Of a DNA stretch of 34,410 nucleotides, positions 18,630 through 26,521 are shown in pieces. Source of the DNA: Methylobacterium aquaticum. GTDB taxonomy: Bacteria; Pseudomonadota; Alphaproteobacteria; Rhizobiales; Beijerinckiaceae. Under the pieces are notes generated by a model. That model saw only the letters and a list, made by a program, of their open reading frames with translations. It did no database searches and had not been told where the DNA came from. Numbering within the stretch: the first letter of the stretch is position 1; every line of letters starts with the position of its first letter. Both the position numbers and the translations under genes were made by a program. The stretch is from the NCBI RefSeq assembly GCF_001043915.1, contig NZ_LABX01000011.1, positions 1 to 34,410 on the forward strand, given 5' to 3'.

Positions 18630-21230
18630 ATGGCATCCGGTGCCCGCCCCATGTCCCCCATCGATGCAACGCGCGATTTCTGGTTTGCATGGGACGGAAC
18701 CGGCGCGGTCGTCCTCGGACGCAGCACGACGCGTCCGCTCGGCGTGACCGGGCGCTCCCCGGCCTCCCATACGTTCGTGGTGCGCGCGATCCTCGCCGGG
18801 GATGTCCTCGGCGCCGTGACCGATTTCTTCTGGGCGCTGCCGCAGCACGGCTCACTGAGGCCGATGCACCTGCCGAGCGATGCGATCGGCCTTGAAGTGT
18901 CGCTCCTGAGCGGCGGGCAATTGCGGCCCTTGATCCGCTATCTTCTCGACGACGCCCTGGACGGCGACCAGGCCACCTGCGACGTCGTCTCGCTGCACGC
19001 GGCGGCCCGGCAGCCCGCGCCTGACGGTCCCTCCTCATGGCTGCGCACGCGGCAGCAACCCTTCGCCGAAACCCGGCGCGCCTTCGCCCACCGGGACCAT
19101 GCCAAGGGGCAGGATCTTCTCTGGGCGATCGCAGCGCCCTTTCATCAACTCGACGCGCATCGATCGAGAACGGGAATCCCCGAGCGTCGTGTCGGCCGGC
19201 TCATCGTTCTGTACCCGCTCAGCACCGATATCATCAAGGTCCGGGCGCCCCCATATCGGCGGGAAGCCATACGCGGGGACATCGACGCCGAGGTGAGGGA
19301 GCGCGAATCCGCGATCGTCCTCGCGGCGTTCGAGCCGCGCAACATCATCTCCCTGGAGATCAACGTTCCATCGAGCGAAGTGTCGTCGAGCGGTGGCGTC
19401 TCCGGCCTCGTCGTCTTCCATTGCATGCGCCAGCGCGAGCTGATCACGTATTGGCAGGAAGCGGCGCCGACAAAATTATTCCAATACACCATCGATGACT
19501 ATGAAGCGTTGCGAAAGGCCAAATTGCCGTTCCCGCGCAGCAAGCAGGAATATTTCGTCAAGGCTTTTACTGGAGCGAGCGACAAGGAAGCCATCGAGAT
19601 CTCGCTGCGAGCCGCCCCTCGCGGTTCCGGACAGGACCGCCTCTTCCGCGTGGTCTTCTCCTTCGCGACCCTCGGCGATTTCTTGATCGTCTACGATATG
19701 GGGGGCGCACAGCGCCTGAGCGAGCAGGATGGCGAAAGGCGCCGCTTCATCGGCTACCGGGTCGGGGCGGAGAAGCTCGAATGGCTCGCGGACATGCCGG
19801 AGCCTGGCCTGGACATGATCGATGCGGCCCATGCGCTGGATCCCGGCCATGGGGATTATGGCTCGGGCGGCGACGAGCCGACCCGCAAACTGATCGACCT
19901 GATCAATGCCCTGATCGGCACCGAACCGGTCCACCCGGCCGAGCTCAGCGAGAGGCCGCTGCTGCCGCTGGTCGCCCTCAGCTACGACCTCCATGTCCGG
20001 CACGACCGTGCGGTCTTGAATCGGTTCGACTTCGACACGTTCCAGCGCAATCCGTGCGTGATGTCGGCGACCATCCTCTCGCCGGTCCTCGGCCAGGATG
20101 GCCTCGCTTCGCCTCTGCGGCACAAACAGGCGACCTCGTTCTCGTTGCGACTGGCCGCGCAGCTCGGTGTCTTCCCGCTGATCTCGGCTCCCGACGCGCC
20201 GGAGATCGATGTCCGGGTGGCGGACAGTCTGACGCGGAACGATGCGCGCCTGCGCGAGATGTGGGAGAACGCGAGTGCGGTCCGCCTGAAGATCGATTTC
20301 GGCCGCAGCTCCATCGGCGATCTCGTCGGGCGGCTGAGAGAATTCCGAAGCTGGATCGAGAATGAATCCATCGTCGACGAGCTCTTGCATGCTCCTGAGG
20401 CGGTCCGCCATCGCTTCGAGACGTATATGAATGGCGGCCAGTACCCTCAGCAATCGATCAGCCAGATCGATTTCGACCAGCTTCATGCCTTGATCCAGCC
20501 GATTGCCGAACACGTTGCGAATTCCGGCGAAATCGACGACGAGCCATCGGGCAGCGTCTCGATGCCACCGCCCGATCGGCGGACCACGGAGGAACTCAGG
20601 GCCGACGTCGCCGCGCTCGTCGAACAGGGTCTGGCGTCGGACGATGTCCCATTGCGCAAGCTCGCGCAGCAGATCAAGAAAAGCGATTACACCCTCCGCA
20701 AGCATCTGCGCGCGGCGGAGAAGAAGCTCAAAGACCTGATTGGTTCACCGGCCATCAGCAGTGAGATCCTCGCTCTGATCGGACGTCTCGAAGCATGGGC
20801 CAACGTGAGCCCCACGGCGAGCAAGCATGGCGAGCGGCGCGACCGCATCATCGCACTGGCCCGCGCGTTTCGCTCCCAAACCACTCTCACCCCTCCACCA
20901 CCGACCAGCGATCTCGGGCAGGCGATGGGCGGGATCGTCCGGTCCGTCGAAAACGAAATCTCACGCTTTGCCGGTAACCCGGTCGGCGAGGACGGCGAGG
21001 TCCTGTCCCTGCTCCCCGATTATACGCGGCTTCTGTGCTACCATGTCGCCAACCAGGCCATCGTCGATGCCCAGACCATGCGCCCCGGCGTTCCGGCGAG
21101 CGCGGTGCGTACCCTGGCGCTCTGGCCGAAGCGCGCTCCCGATTGCTGGGACAAGTACAAGAGCTGGGCTCGGGTCAACGGGCCGGATCTCGTCGAGCGT
21201 CTCGAGCGCCCATGGCGTGCCATGCTGTGA
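18630..21230 (+). CDS. Unknown large protein divergent from the GTPase gene, 866 aa
   Basis: ATG at 18630 is used; ATG at 18651 is equally possible because neither has a strong ribosome site. No signal peptide or membrane helix is visible. The N-terminal ~110 residues (D-F-W-F-A-W-D-G...S-H-T-F-V-V) look like a small alpha/beta module, a long mixed region follows, and residues about 650-710 are charged and helical (L-R-K-L-A-Q-Q-I-K-K, then A-E-K-K-L-K-D-L-I), recalling a helix-turn-helix or coiled coil. I recognise no enzyme motif. Size, placement and pairing with a GTPase resemble GTPase-associated partner proteins (GAP1-type), but the identity is not established. It is transcribed away from the GTPase across a repeat-containing gap, and it ends the unusual cluster. 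Confidence 0.75.
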   Translation: MASGARPMSPIDATRDFWFAWDGTGAVVLGRSTTRPLGVTGRSPASHTFVVRAILAGDVLGAVTDFFWALPQHGSLRPMHLPSDAIGLEVSLLSGGQLRPLIRYLLDDALDGDQATCDVVSLHAAARQPAPDGPSSWLRTRQQPFAETRRAFAHRDHAKGQDLLWAIAAPFHQLDAHRSRTGIPERRVGRLIVLYPLSTDIIKVRAPPYRREAIRGDIDAEVRERESAIVLAAFEPRNIISLEINVPSSEVSSSGGVSGLVVFHCMRQRELITYWQEAAPTKLFQYTIDDYEALRKAKLPFPRSKQEYFVKAFTGASDKEAIEISLRAAPRGSGQDRLFRVVFSFATLGDFLIVYDMGGAQRLSEQDGERRRFIGYRVGAEKLEWLADMPEPGLDMIDAAHALDPGHGDYGSGGDEPTRKLIDLINALIGTEPVHPAELSERPLLPLVALSYDLHVRHDRAVLNRFDFDTFQRNPCVMSATILSPVLGQDGLASPLRHKQATSFSLRLAAQLGVFPLISAPDAPEIDVRVADSLTRNDARLREMWENASAVRLKIDFGRSSIGDLVGRLREFRSWIENESIVDELLHAPEAVRHRFETYMNGGQYPQQSISQIDFDQLHALIQPIAEHVANSGEIDDEPSGSVSMPPPDRRTTEELRADVAALVEQGLASDDVPLRKLAQQIKKSDYTLRKHLRAAEKKLKDLIGSPAISSEILALIGRLEAWANVSPTASKHGERRDRIIALARAFRSQTTLTPPPPTSDLGQAMGGIVRSVENEISRFAGNPVGEDGEVLSLLPDYTRLLCYHVANQAIVDAQTMRPGVPASAVRTLALWPKRAPDCWDKYKSWARVNGPDLVERLERPWRAML

Positions 21231-21324
21231 TCGATCGTCGATCCGGGTCGCCGCGCGCCTCCCGTTGACCCTGCGGGGATCCGGTGCGAAGCCACGCCAT
21301 AACAATCCCGGGAGCCACGCCGCC

Positions 21325-22275
21325 ATGTCCCTGCCCGACAGCCTCCGCCACGCCCTCGCCCTGCCGGTCATCGCCTCGCCGATGTTCATCGTGTCGGGGC
21401 CGGACCTGGTCATCGCTCAATGCGTGAACGGCATCGTCGGCTCGTTCCCGGCCCTCAACGCCCGGCCGAAGGAGGCCCTCGACGAGTGGCTGACCCGGAT
21501 CACCGGGGCGCTCGCCGCGGCGAAGGCGGCCGATCCCGAGCGGATCGTCGCGCCGTATGCCGTCAACCAGATCGTGCACGCCTCGAACGACCGGCTCGAG
21601 CACGACCTGATGGTCTGCGGCAAGCATAAGGTTCCGATCATCATCACGTCGCTGCGCGCCCCCGACGCGGTGGTCTCGGCGGTGCATGGCTGGGGCGGCC
21701 TCGTCTTCCACGACGTGACCACCGTGCGCCATGCCGAGAAGGCGCTGGAGGCCGGCGTCGACGGGCTGATCCTGGTCTGTGCCGGAGCCGGGGGGCATGC
21801 CGGCACGCTCTCCCCCTTCGCCCTCGTCGGCGAGGTGCGGCGCTTCTATGACGGGCCGCTGATCCTGTCCGGTGCCATCACCACCGGCGACGCGATCCTC
21901 GCCACCCAGGCGATGGGGGCCGACCTCGCCTATATGGGCACCCGCTTCATCGCCACCCAGGAAGCCAACGCCGCCCCGGCCTACAAGGAGATGATCATCG
22001 GCACGACGGCCGCGGACGTGCTGTACACCCCCTACTTCACCGGCGTGCCGGGCAATTACCTCAAGCCCAGCGTGACCGCCGCCGGCCTCGACCCCAATGC
22101 CCTGCCGGAGGTTGACAAGACCAAGATGAATTTCGGCTCGGGCACCACCAAGGCGTGGCGGGACATCTGGGGCGCCGGCCAGGGCGTCGGCACCATCGAC
22201 GACGCGCCGGCCACCGCCGTGGTGATCGACCGGCTGAAGGCGGAATACGCCGCGGCGCGGGCGCGGCTGGGGTAA
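21325..22275 (+). CDS. Nitronate monooxygenase family flavoprotein, 316 aa
   Basis: The ATG at 21325 (GGGAG 10 nt upstream) gives a typical-length NMO/2-nitropropane dioxygenase TIM barrel. Visible family features: P-V-I-A-S-P-M-F near the N-terminus, G-S-F-P-A-L-N, the central I-I-T-S-L-R, and C-A-G-A-G-G-H-A-G around residue 150, the FMN/phosphate and substrate loop, then G-A-D-L-A-Y-M-G-T-R-F. Members use FMN to oxidise alkyl nitronates such as propionate-3-nitronate to carbonyl compounds, a detoxification reaction in the cytoplasm. The open frame extends ~166 codons upstream inside the preceding gene in another frame, which is not meaningful. It is spaced from both neighbours and may be monocistronic. 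Confidence 0.9.
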   Translation: MSLPDSLRHALALPVIASPMFIVSGPDLVIAQCVNGIVGSFPALNARPKEALDEWLTRITGALAAAKAADPERIVAPYAVNQIVHASNDRLEHDLMVCGKHKVPIIITSLRAPDAVVSAVHGWGGLVFHDVTTVRHAEKALEAGVDGLILVCAGAGGHAGTLSPFALVGEVRRFYDGPLILSGAITTGDAILATQAMGADLAYMGTRFIATQEANAAPAYKEMIIGTTAADVLYTPYFTGVPGNYLKPSVTAAGLDPNALPEVDKTKMNFGSGTTKAWRDIWGAGQGVGTIDDAPATAVVIDRLKAEYAAARARLG

Positions 22276-22301
22276 GCCGTCTCTGCACACCGCCTCCTCG
22301 C

Positions 22302-22319
22302 GCCGGGCGCTTGCCCGGC
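22302..22319. terminator. GC hairpin after the nitronate monooxygenase gene
   Basis: GCCGGGC, loop GCTT, GCCCGGC: a perfect 7-bp stem 26 nt after the stop codon. No T-run follows, so it is a weak terminator candidate. Confidence 0.35.
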
Positions 22320-22382
22320 CGGCACGGCCCTCGCATCCTGGCGCGCGCATTGTTTCCGATGCGCCGCGCGAGGCATTCAGCG

Positions 22383-23621
22383 ATGACCACCAACCTCTCC
22401 GTCAACGGCAACCGGCTCTGGGACACCCTGATGGTGTCGGCCGGCATCGGCACCGGGCCCCGGGGGGGCTTGCGGCGCCTGACCCTGACGGAGCCGGACC
22501 GGGTGATGCGCAACCAGCTGAAGAGCTGGGCCGAGGAAGGCGGCTATCCGCTGACCATCGACGGGCTCGGCAACATGGTGCTGCGGCGCGATGGGATCGA
22601 GCCCGACCTGCCGCCGGTGGTGATCGGCAGCCATCTCGACACGCAATGGGCCGGCGGGCGCTTCGACGGGGTCCTCGGCGTCCTGGCCGGCCTGGAAGTC
22701 CTGCGCACCCTCGACGATCTCGGGATCGCGACGAAGCGCAGCATCGAGGTGGTGAACTGGACCAACGAGGAGGGCGCGCGCTTCTCGCCGCCGATGCTCT
22801 GCTCGCTCGCCTGGTCCGGCCAGGCGACGCCGGACTGGGTCGAGAACCGGCGCGACCGTGACGGCGTGCGCTTCGGCGACGCCCTCGACGGCATCGGCTA
22901 TCGCGGCCGCGAGCCCGTCGGCGGCCGCAGCATCGACGCCTATTTCGAATTGCATATCGAGCAGGGCCCGGCCCTCGATCGGGCGGGGGTGCCGGTCGGC
23001 ATCGTCACCGGCGGCTATCCGAGCTGCGGCATGCGGATCGCCGTCGAAGGCGCCACCGCCCATACCGGCCCGACCCCGATGGCCGAACGCCACAACGCAC
23101 TGGTCGGCGCCGCCATGGTGGCGGTGGCGGTCAACGACATCGGCTGGGCCCATGCCGAGACCGACGCCAAGGCCACCGCCGCCCGGCTCGACCTGGTGCC
23201 GAACCTCCCCGGGACCCTGTCGGAATATGCCGAACTCTTCATCGACATGCGGGCGCCGACGCTTGAGACCCTGGAGACCATGAAGGCCGCGTTGCGCGCC
23301 GCCCTGCCCGACTGCGCCGCCCGCTCGCTGACGCAGATCTCCATCGCCGAGGAATGGGGCTTCGGGGTCTTCTCCTTCGATGACGGGCTGATCGGCACCT
23401 TGCGCGAGACCGCGGAGCGGCTCGGGATCCCCACCATGGATCTGCGCTCCCAGGCCGGCCACGACGCCTACCACGTCGCCCGGGTCGCCCCGGCCTGCAT
23501 GATCTTCACCCCCTGCCGGGACGGCATCACCCACAACGAGGCCGAGGACATCGCCCTCGACCCGACCCTGCCGGGCGTGAACCTCCTGCTCCACGCCGCC
23601 CTCGCCCGGGCCAACCGCTGA
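22383..23621 (+). CDS. Zn-dependent hydrolase of the M20 hydantoinase/carbamoylase family, 412 aa
   Basis: ATG at 22383 matches the family N-terminus. The dimetal site is complete: H84 in G-S-H-L-D-T, D95 in G-G-R-F-D-G, E130 with E129 in N-W-T-N-E-E-G-A-R-F, H191 in E-L-H-I-E-Q-G, and H384 in I-T-H-N-E-A-E. The dimerisation-domain signature G-A-T-A-H-T-G-P-T-P-M is also present. Relatives are N-carbamoyl-L-amino-acid hydrolase, allantoate amidohydrolase and beta-ureidopropionase, which release ammonia and CO2 from ureido compounds in purine, pyrimidine or hydantoin breakdown. The exact substrate cannot be read from the sequence and no pathway genes sit beside it. Cytoplasmic, typical length. 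Confidence 0.9.
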   Translation: MTTNLSVNGNRLWDTLMVSAGIGTGPRGGLRRLTLTEPDRVMRNQLKSWAEEGGYPLTIDGLGNMVLRRDGIEPDLPPVVIGSHLDTQWAGGRFDGVLGVLAGLEVLRTLDDLGIATKRSIEVVNWTNEEGARFSPPMLCSLAWSGQATPDWVENRRDRDGVRFGDALDGIGYRGREPVGGRSIDAYFELHIEQGPALDRAGVPVGIVTGGYPSCGMRIAVEGATAHTGPTPMAERHNALVGAAMVAVAVNDIGWAHAETDAKATAARLDLVPNLPGTLSEYAELFIDMRAPTLETLETMKAALRAALPDCAARSLTQISIAEEWGFGVFSFDDGLIGTLRETAERLGIPTMDLRSQAGHDAYHVARVAPACMIFTPCRDGITHNEAEDIALDPTLPGVNLLLHAALARANR

Positions 23622-23629
23622 GGCCCGAC

Positions 23630-23651
23630 CGGGCGGCCGCGCGGCCGCCCG
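23630..23651. terminator. Perfect 22-bp GC palindrome after the amidohydrolase gene
   Basis: CGGGCGGCCGC is followed directly by its reverse complement, starting 9 nt after the stop codon. It is a stable hairpin without a T-run, so a terminator role is only possible. Confidence 0.35.
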
Positions 23652-23666
23652 ACTCCGCTTGCGCGA

Positions 23667-23698
23667 CTTTGCGCATCAGTGTACTTTGCATTGGAAAG
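23667..23698. promoter_or_regulatory. Candidate operator of the winged-helix regulator, upstream site
   Basis: CTTTGCG (23667-23673) is followed by CTTTGCATTGGAAAG (23684-23698), which matches 12 of 15 positions of the perfect palindrome CTTTGC-GAT-GCAAAG at the uppS start. It ends 17 nt before the membrane-protein ATG. Two sites for one regulator encoded in the same unit suggest autoregulation. Confidence 0.45.
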
Positions 23699-23715
23699 CT
23701 GATGCGGGTTCCCCG

Positions 23716-24372
23716 ATGCGCGACCTCGACCGGGCCGACCTCGGCAAGGCTGATCTTGACAAGGTCGATCTTGACAAGGTCCTGGCCGATATCGCGGCGA
23801 TCCGAAGCCAGGTCGCCGCCGGCACCGCCTTCCAGGGCTACGGCCCGTCTGCCGTCGCCCTCACGGGCGGCCTGGCGCTCGTGACCGCCAGCGTCCAAGC
23901 GCTCCTTCTCGACGATGCCACCGCCCGGCCCCTCACCTTCCTGGCCGGCTGGGTCGCGACCGCGCTCGTCTCGGTGGGGGTGATCGGGGCCGAGATGCGG
24001 GCGCGCAGCCGCCGGCACCATTCGGGCCTCGCCGATGCGATGATCCTCAACGCCGTCGAGGCGTTCCTGCCGGCCGGCGCCGCCGGGGCGCTGCTGCTCC
24101 TGGTCCTGGCGCGCCTCGTCCCGGACTCGCTGTGGCTGCTGCCGGGCCTGTGGCAGATGCTGGTCGGGCTCGGGCTGTTCGCGTCCTTACGCGCCCTGCC
24201 GCGACCGGTGGCCTGGGCGGCGGGCTGGTACCTCGTCGCGGGCCTCGGTGCCATCGCGGCCTCGGCCGAGGGGCGCGCGCTCTCGCCCTGGACCATGGGC
24301 CTGCCCTTCGCCCTCGGCCAGGGCCTGCTCGCCCTCATCCTCCATCGTGCTCCGGGAGGCGACCATGCCTGA
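23716..24372 (+). CDS. Multi-pass inner-membrane protein, unknown function, 218 aa
   Basis: ATG at 23716 is chosen because upstream codons would overlap the CTTTGC sites. The N-terminus has a short Asp/Leu-rich repeat (D-R-A-D-L-G-K-A-D-L-D-K-V-D-L-D-K-V), like a mini pentapeptide or coiled-coil stretch, followed by about six hydrophobic segments between residues 45 and 210. No transport or catalytic motif is visible. Its stop overlaps the start of the winged-helix regulator by 8 nt, so the two are translationally coupled. Small membrane proteins paired with this type of regulator are common, and the membrane protein may be its target or sensor; that is inference. Confidence 0.8.
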   Translation: MRDLDRADLGKADLDKVDLDKVLADIAAIRSQVAAGTAFQGYGPSAVALTGGLALVTASVQALLLDDATARPLTFLAGWVATALVSVGVIGAEMRARSRRHHSGLADAMILNAVEAFLPAGAAGALLLLVLARLVPDSLWLLPGLWQMLVGLGLFASLRALPRPVAWAAGWYLVAGLGAIAASAEGRALSPWTMGLPFALGQGLLALILHRAPGGDHA

Positions 24373-24754
24373 ACCGGCGCCGTTCGCCCAAGTCCCCCTC
24401 GGCCAAGCCCCTTTCGCCTATGACGGGCTCGACCGGGTGATGCACGAGCGGGCGCGGCTCAGCCTGCTCACCTCCCTCGCCGCGCACCCGAAGCCCCTTG
24501 CTTTCGCCGATCTCAAGCAGCTCTGCGGCCTGACCGATGGCAATCTCAGCCGCCACCTCGGGGTGCTGGAGGAGGCCGGCCTCGTCGAGATCCACAAGGG
24601 CTACGAGGGACGGCGCCCGCTCACCACCTGCCGCCTCACCCAGGCCGGGCGGGAACGCTTCGTCGCCTATCTCGCCGTGCTGGAACGGGTGGTCCGCGAC
24701 GCCGCCGAGGCCGCCCGCCAGGGCGAGGGCGAGCCTACGCCCCGCCCCGCCTGA
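24365..24754 (+). CDS. Winged-helix transcriptional regulator (HTH_34/MarR-like), 129 aa
   Basis: ATG at 24365 has GGGAGG 5 nt upstream and overlaps the previous gene by 8 nt. The protein is almost entirely one winged-helix domain: [10 protein letters not shown] then the recognition region [20 protein letters not shown] and the wing [15 protein letters not shown]. These match the family often annotated as winged helix DNA-binding domain. It likely represses its own unit through the CTTTGC-type palindromes before the membrane gene and across the uppS start. No ligand domain is present beyond a short C-terminal helix. The uppS start follows 34 nt later. Confidence 0.88.
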   Translation: MPEPAPFAQVPLGQAPFAYDGLDRVMHERARLSLLTSLAAHPKPLAFADLKQLCGLTDGNLSRHLGVLEEAGLVEIHKGYEGRRPLTTCRLTQAGRERFVAYLAVLERVVRDAAEAARQGEGEPTPRPA

Positions 24755-24781
24755 CCTTGCCTCCCCTTTTTTACCTGGAGA

Positions 24782-24796
24782 CTTTGCGATGCAAAG
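24782..24796. promoter_or_regulatory. Perfect palindrome overlapping the uppS start codon
   Basis: CTTTGC-GAT-GCAAAG, with the ATG of uppS (24789-24791) at its centre. A protein bound here would block transcription into uppS, or the hairpin would mask the start codon in mRNA. It resembles the site at 23684-23698. Confidence 0.5.
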
Positions 24797-25487
24797 CACT
24801 TCTGCACAGAAAGCCAAACTTCATGTCGGCCTCATCATGGACGGCAACGGCCGCTGGGCGGAATCCCGCGGCCTGCCCCGGAGCGTCGGGCACGAGGCCG
24901 GGGTCGCGACGGTGCGGCGGGTGGCGCGGGCGGCGCCCACTGAGGGCATCGGCACGCTGACGCTCTACGCCTTCTCCTCCGACAACTGGCGCCGCCCGGC
25001 GGCCGAGGTGGCCGGGCTGATGGGCCTGCTGCGCCTCTACCTGACCCGCGAGGTCGCGCTGTTGCGCCGCGACGGCATCCGCCTCACGGTGATCGGCCGG
25101 CGCGACCGCCTGCCCGAGGGCCTCGCCGACGCCATCGCCGCCGCCGAGGCGGCGACCCGCGCCGGGACCCGCCTGCATCTGCGCATCGCCCTCGACTACT
25201 CCGCCCGCGACGCGATCCTCGCCGCCGCCCGCCTCGCCGCCGCCGACGCCACCCGCGAGGAGTTCGGCCGCCTCGTCACCGGCGACGGCGCCCCGGAGGT
25301 CGATCTCGTGATCCGCACCAGCGGCGAGCAACGCCTCTCCGACTTCCTGCTCTGGGAGAGCGCCTATGCCGAATTGCACTTCACGCCCTGCCCCTGGCCG
25401 GATTTCGGCGAGGCGGAACTGGCCGCTGCAATGACGGCGTTTCGCGCGCGGCAGCGCCGGTTCGGCGGGCTGCCGGCGGCGGCGTGA
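24789..25487 (+). CDS. uppS: Isoprenyl transferase, undecaprenyl-diphosphate synthase family, 232 aa
   Basis: ATG at 24789 follows GGAG by 8 nt. Cis-prenyltransferase motifs are complete: D18-G-N-G-R-W (catalytic Asp) near the N-terminus, [14 protein letters not shown], and R176[13 protein letters not shown] with [11 protein letters not shown]. Family function: condensation of isopentenyl diphosphate with farnesyl diphosphate to make the C55 carrier lipid for peptidoglycan. It is slightly short (typical ~250 aa) and has S-D-F where S-N-F is usual. The gene lies behind a membrane protein and a regulator, not in the usual frr-uppS-cdsA order, so it may be a second, conditionally expressed copy; whether another exists is outside the window. 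Its last 219 bp are duplicated at 29176-29394. Confidence 0.9.
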   Translation: MQSTSAQKAKLHVGLIMDGNGRWAESRGLPRSVGHEAGVATVRRVARAAPTEGIGTLTLYAFSSDNWRRPAAEVAGLMGLLRLYLTREVALLRRDGIRLTVIGRRDRLPEGLADAIAAAEAATRAGTRLHLRIALDYSARDAILAAARLAAADATREEFGRLVTGDGAPEVDLVIRTSGEQRLSDFLLWESAYAELHFTPCPWPDFGEAELAAAMTAFRARQRRFGGLPAAA

Positions 25488-25504
25488 GGGGGGCGGGCGC
25501 GGGG

Positions 25505-25588
25505 GATACCGGTTCGTCGTAGAAGATGTGGCAAAATTAGACAGCTAGAGAAGCTTCGCGATGGCAACGCAATCGTGAAGCACTCTAG
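25505..25588 (+). repeat. CTAGAG-ended small repeat, copy B (truncated)
   Basis: Begins in the repeat interior at GATACCGGTTCGTCGTAG and runs to the right end AGCACTCTAG; the left ~20 bp found in copies C and D are missing. It starts 17 nt after the uppS stop. Confidence 0.75.
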
Positions 25589-25755
25589 AACGCCCGGCCG
25601 CACGGTTCACTCAGGATGGTTCACATGCTTCCGGTTCAGTTTGGATGGTTTGGCTGCAATTTCGGAATCGCTCCGAGTGCGGTCCACTGGAGGCATGCGG
25701 ATGATGACCGACACCGCCGGTTCGCTATGGGTGCGCTTTTGACAAATCAGTCCTG

Positions 25756-25862
25756 CTAGAGCGCTTCACGATTGCGTTGCCATCGCGAAGCTTCTCTCGC
25801 TCTTTGATTTTGCCGCATTTTCTATGACGAACCGGTATCCACTTCGTCGGAAAATGCTTTAG
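25756..25862 (-). repeat. CTAGAG-ended small repeat, copy C (full, reversed)
   Basis: Full 107-bp copy. On the plus strand it opens CTAGAGCGCTTCACG and ends GGAAAATGCTTTAG, the reverse complement of copy D. The ends form an imperfect inverted repeat (CTAAAGC/GCTCTAG when read on the minus strand). Confidence 0.8.
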
Positions 25863-25992
25863 CCGCTTCCGACCCGAGGCAGCCGGGAGGGTGGTAGCGG
25901 GAGGGGTCCCGAAAGCGGTCATGCTTCCGGCAGGGTTGGCGGGACCTGTCAGAACGAAGAGATAGGCGCTGCGGCTCAGACGGTTTCTCACA

Positions 25993-26508
25993 TCACCTGA
26001 GGCCCGCCTTGAAGGCCGAAGAGAAGGCGTCGGACGAAACCCGTTCGGCCAGGTTCCGGAGCAACTTGGCGTCGTCGGGACCGAGAAGTGTCTCAACCCG
26101 TCGGTTGGCCTCCGACCAGAGCTTGATGCCCTCGTCGAGACGCTCGCGTCCGAGCGCCGTCAGAACGGCGTGCTTGGCGCGCTTGTCCTTGAGATCGGGA
26201 ACGAGGTCCACGAGCCCGTCCCGCTGCAAGGGCCGTAACGCGTAGGTAAGCGCCGAGACCCCGACGCCGACATGCGCGGCCACGGTTTGAAGGGTCGGCC
26301 CCTCGTCGCCGGTCAGGCGCGCGATCTGGAACATCAGCACGAGCTGGGTCGACTTCAGGCCCGTTGGTGCGAAAGCCTCGTCGTAGAGCTGGCCGAGGTG
26401 CCGCGTGGCACGCCGCAGGATGTCATTTGTGCAAGGCGGCCAGGAGGGAAGGATCGCCTCCACGGGGCATGCCTCGCCCGCCCCGTCGTCGTTCGTCGTC
26501 GTGCTCAT
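25993..26508 (-). CDS. MarR family transcriptional regulator, 171 aa
   Basis: ATG at 26508 is preferred over upstream in-frame codons that would run through the operator-like repeats. The winged helix is typical of MarR: L-K-S-T-Q-L-V-L-M-F-Q-I, the recognition helix region V-A-A-H-V-G-V-G-V-S-A-L-T-Y-A-L-R-P-L-Q-R-D-G-L, and the wing D-L-K-D-K-R-A-K-H-A-V-L-T. Two cysteines near the N-terminus (C14, C26) could be a redox or quinone sensor, as in YodB/QsrR-type regulators; that is inference. It is divergent from a quinone-oxidoreductase-like gene, the classic MarR target arrangement, with three TTGAGTGC half-sites in the gap. Likely a repressor relieved by electrophiles or quinones. Confidence 0.9.
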   Translation of the reverse strand: MSTTTNDDGAGEACPVEAILPSWPPCTNDILRRATRHLGQLYDEAFAPTGLKSTQLVLMFQIARLTGDEGPTLQTVAAHVGVGVSALTYALRPLQRDGLVDLVPDLKDKRAKHAVLTALGRERLDEGIKLWSEANRRVETLLGPDDAKLLRNLAERVSSDAFSSAFKAGLR

Positions 26509-26521
26509 TGCCACAAAATAG

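Larger units (their letters stand above)
25488..25992. other. 505-bp gene-free stretch between uppS and the MarR gene
   Basis: It holds two copies of the CTAGAG-ended small repeat (B and C, in opposite orientation), and between them an imperfect 22-nt direct repeat beginning CGGTTCA at 25603 and 25632 (period 29). The remainder (25863-25992) shows nothing I recognise. ORFs across the stretch are short and cross the repeats, so no gene is called. Confidence 0.7.

Noticed and set aside
25488..25992. CRISPR array or tRNA in the repeat-rich gap.
   Set aside because: The repeats are few, irregularly spaced and in both orientations; no tRNA-like cloverleaf or CCA end was found.
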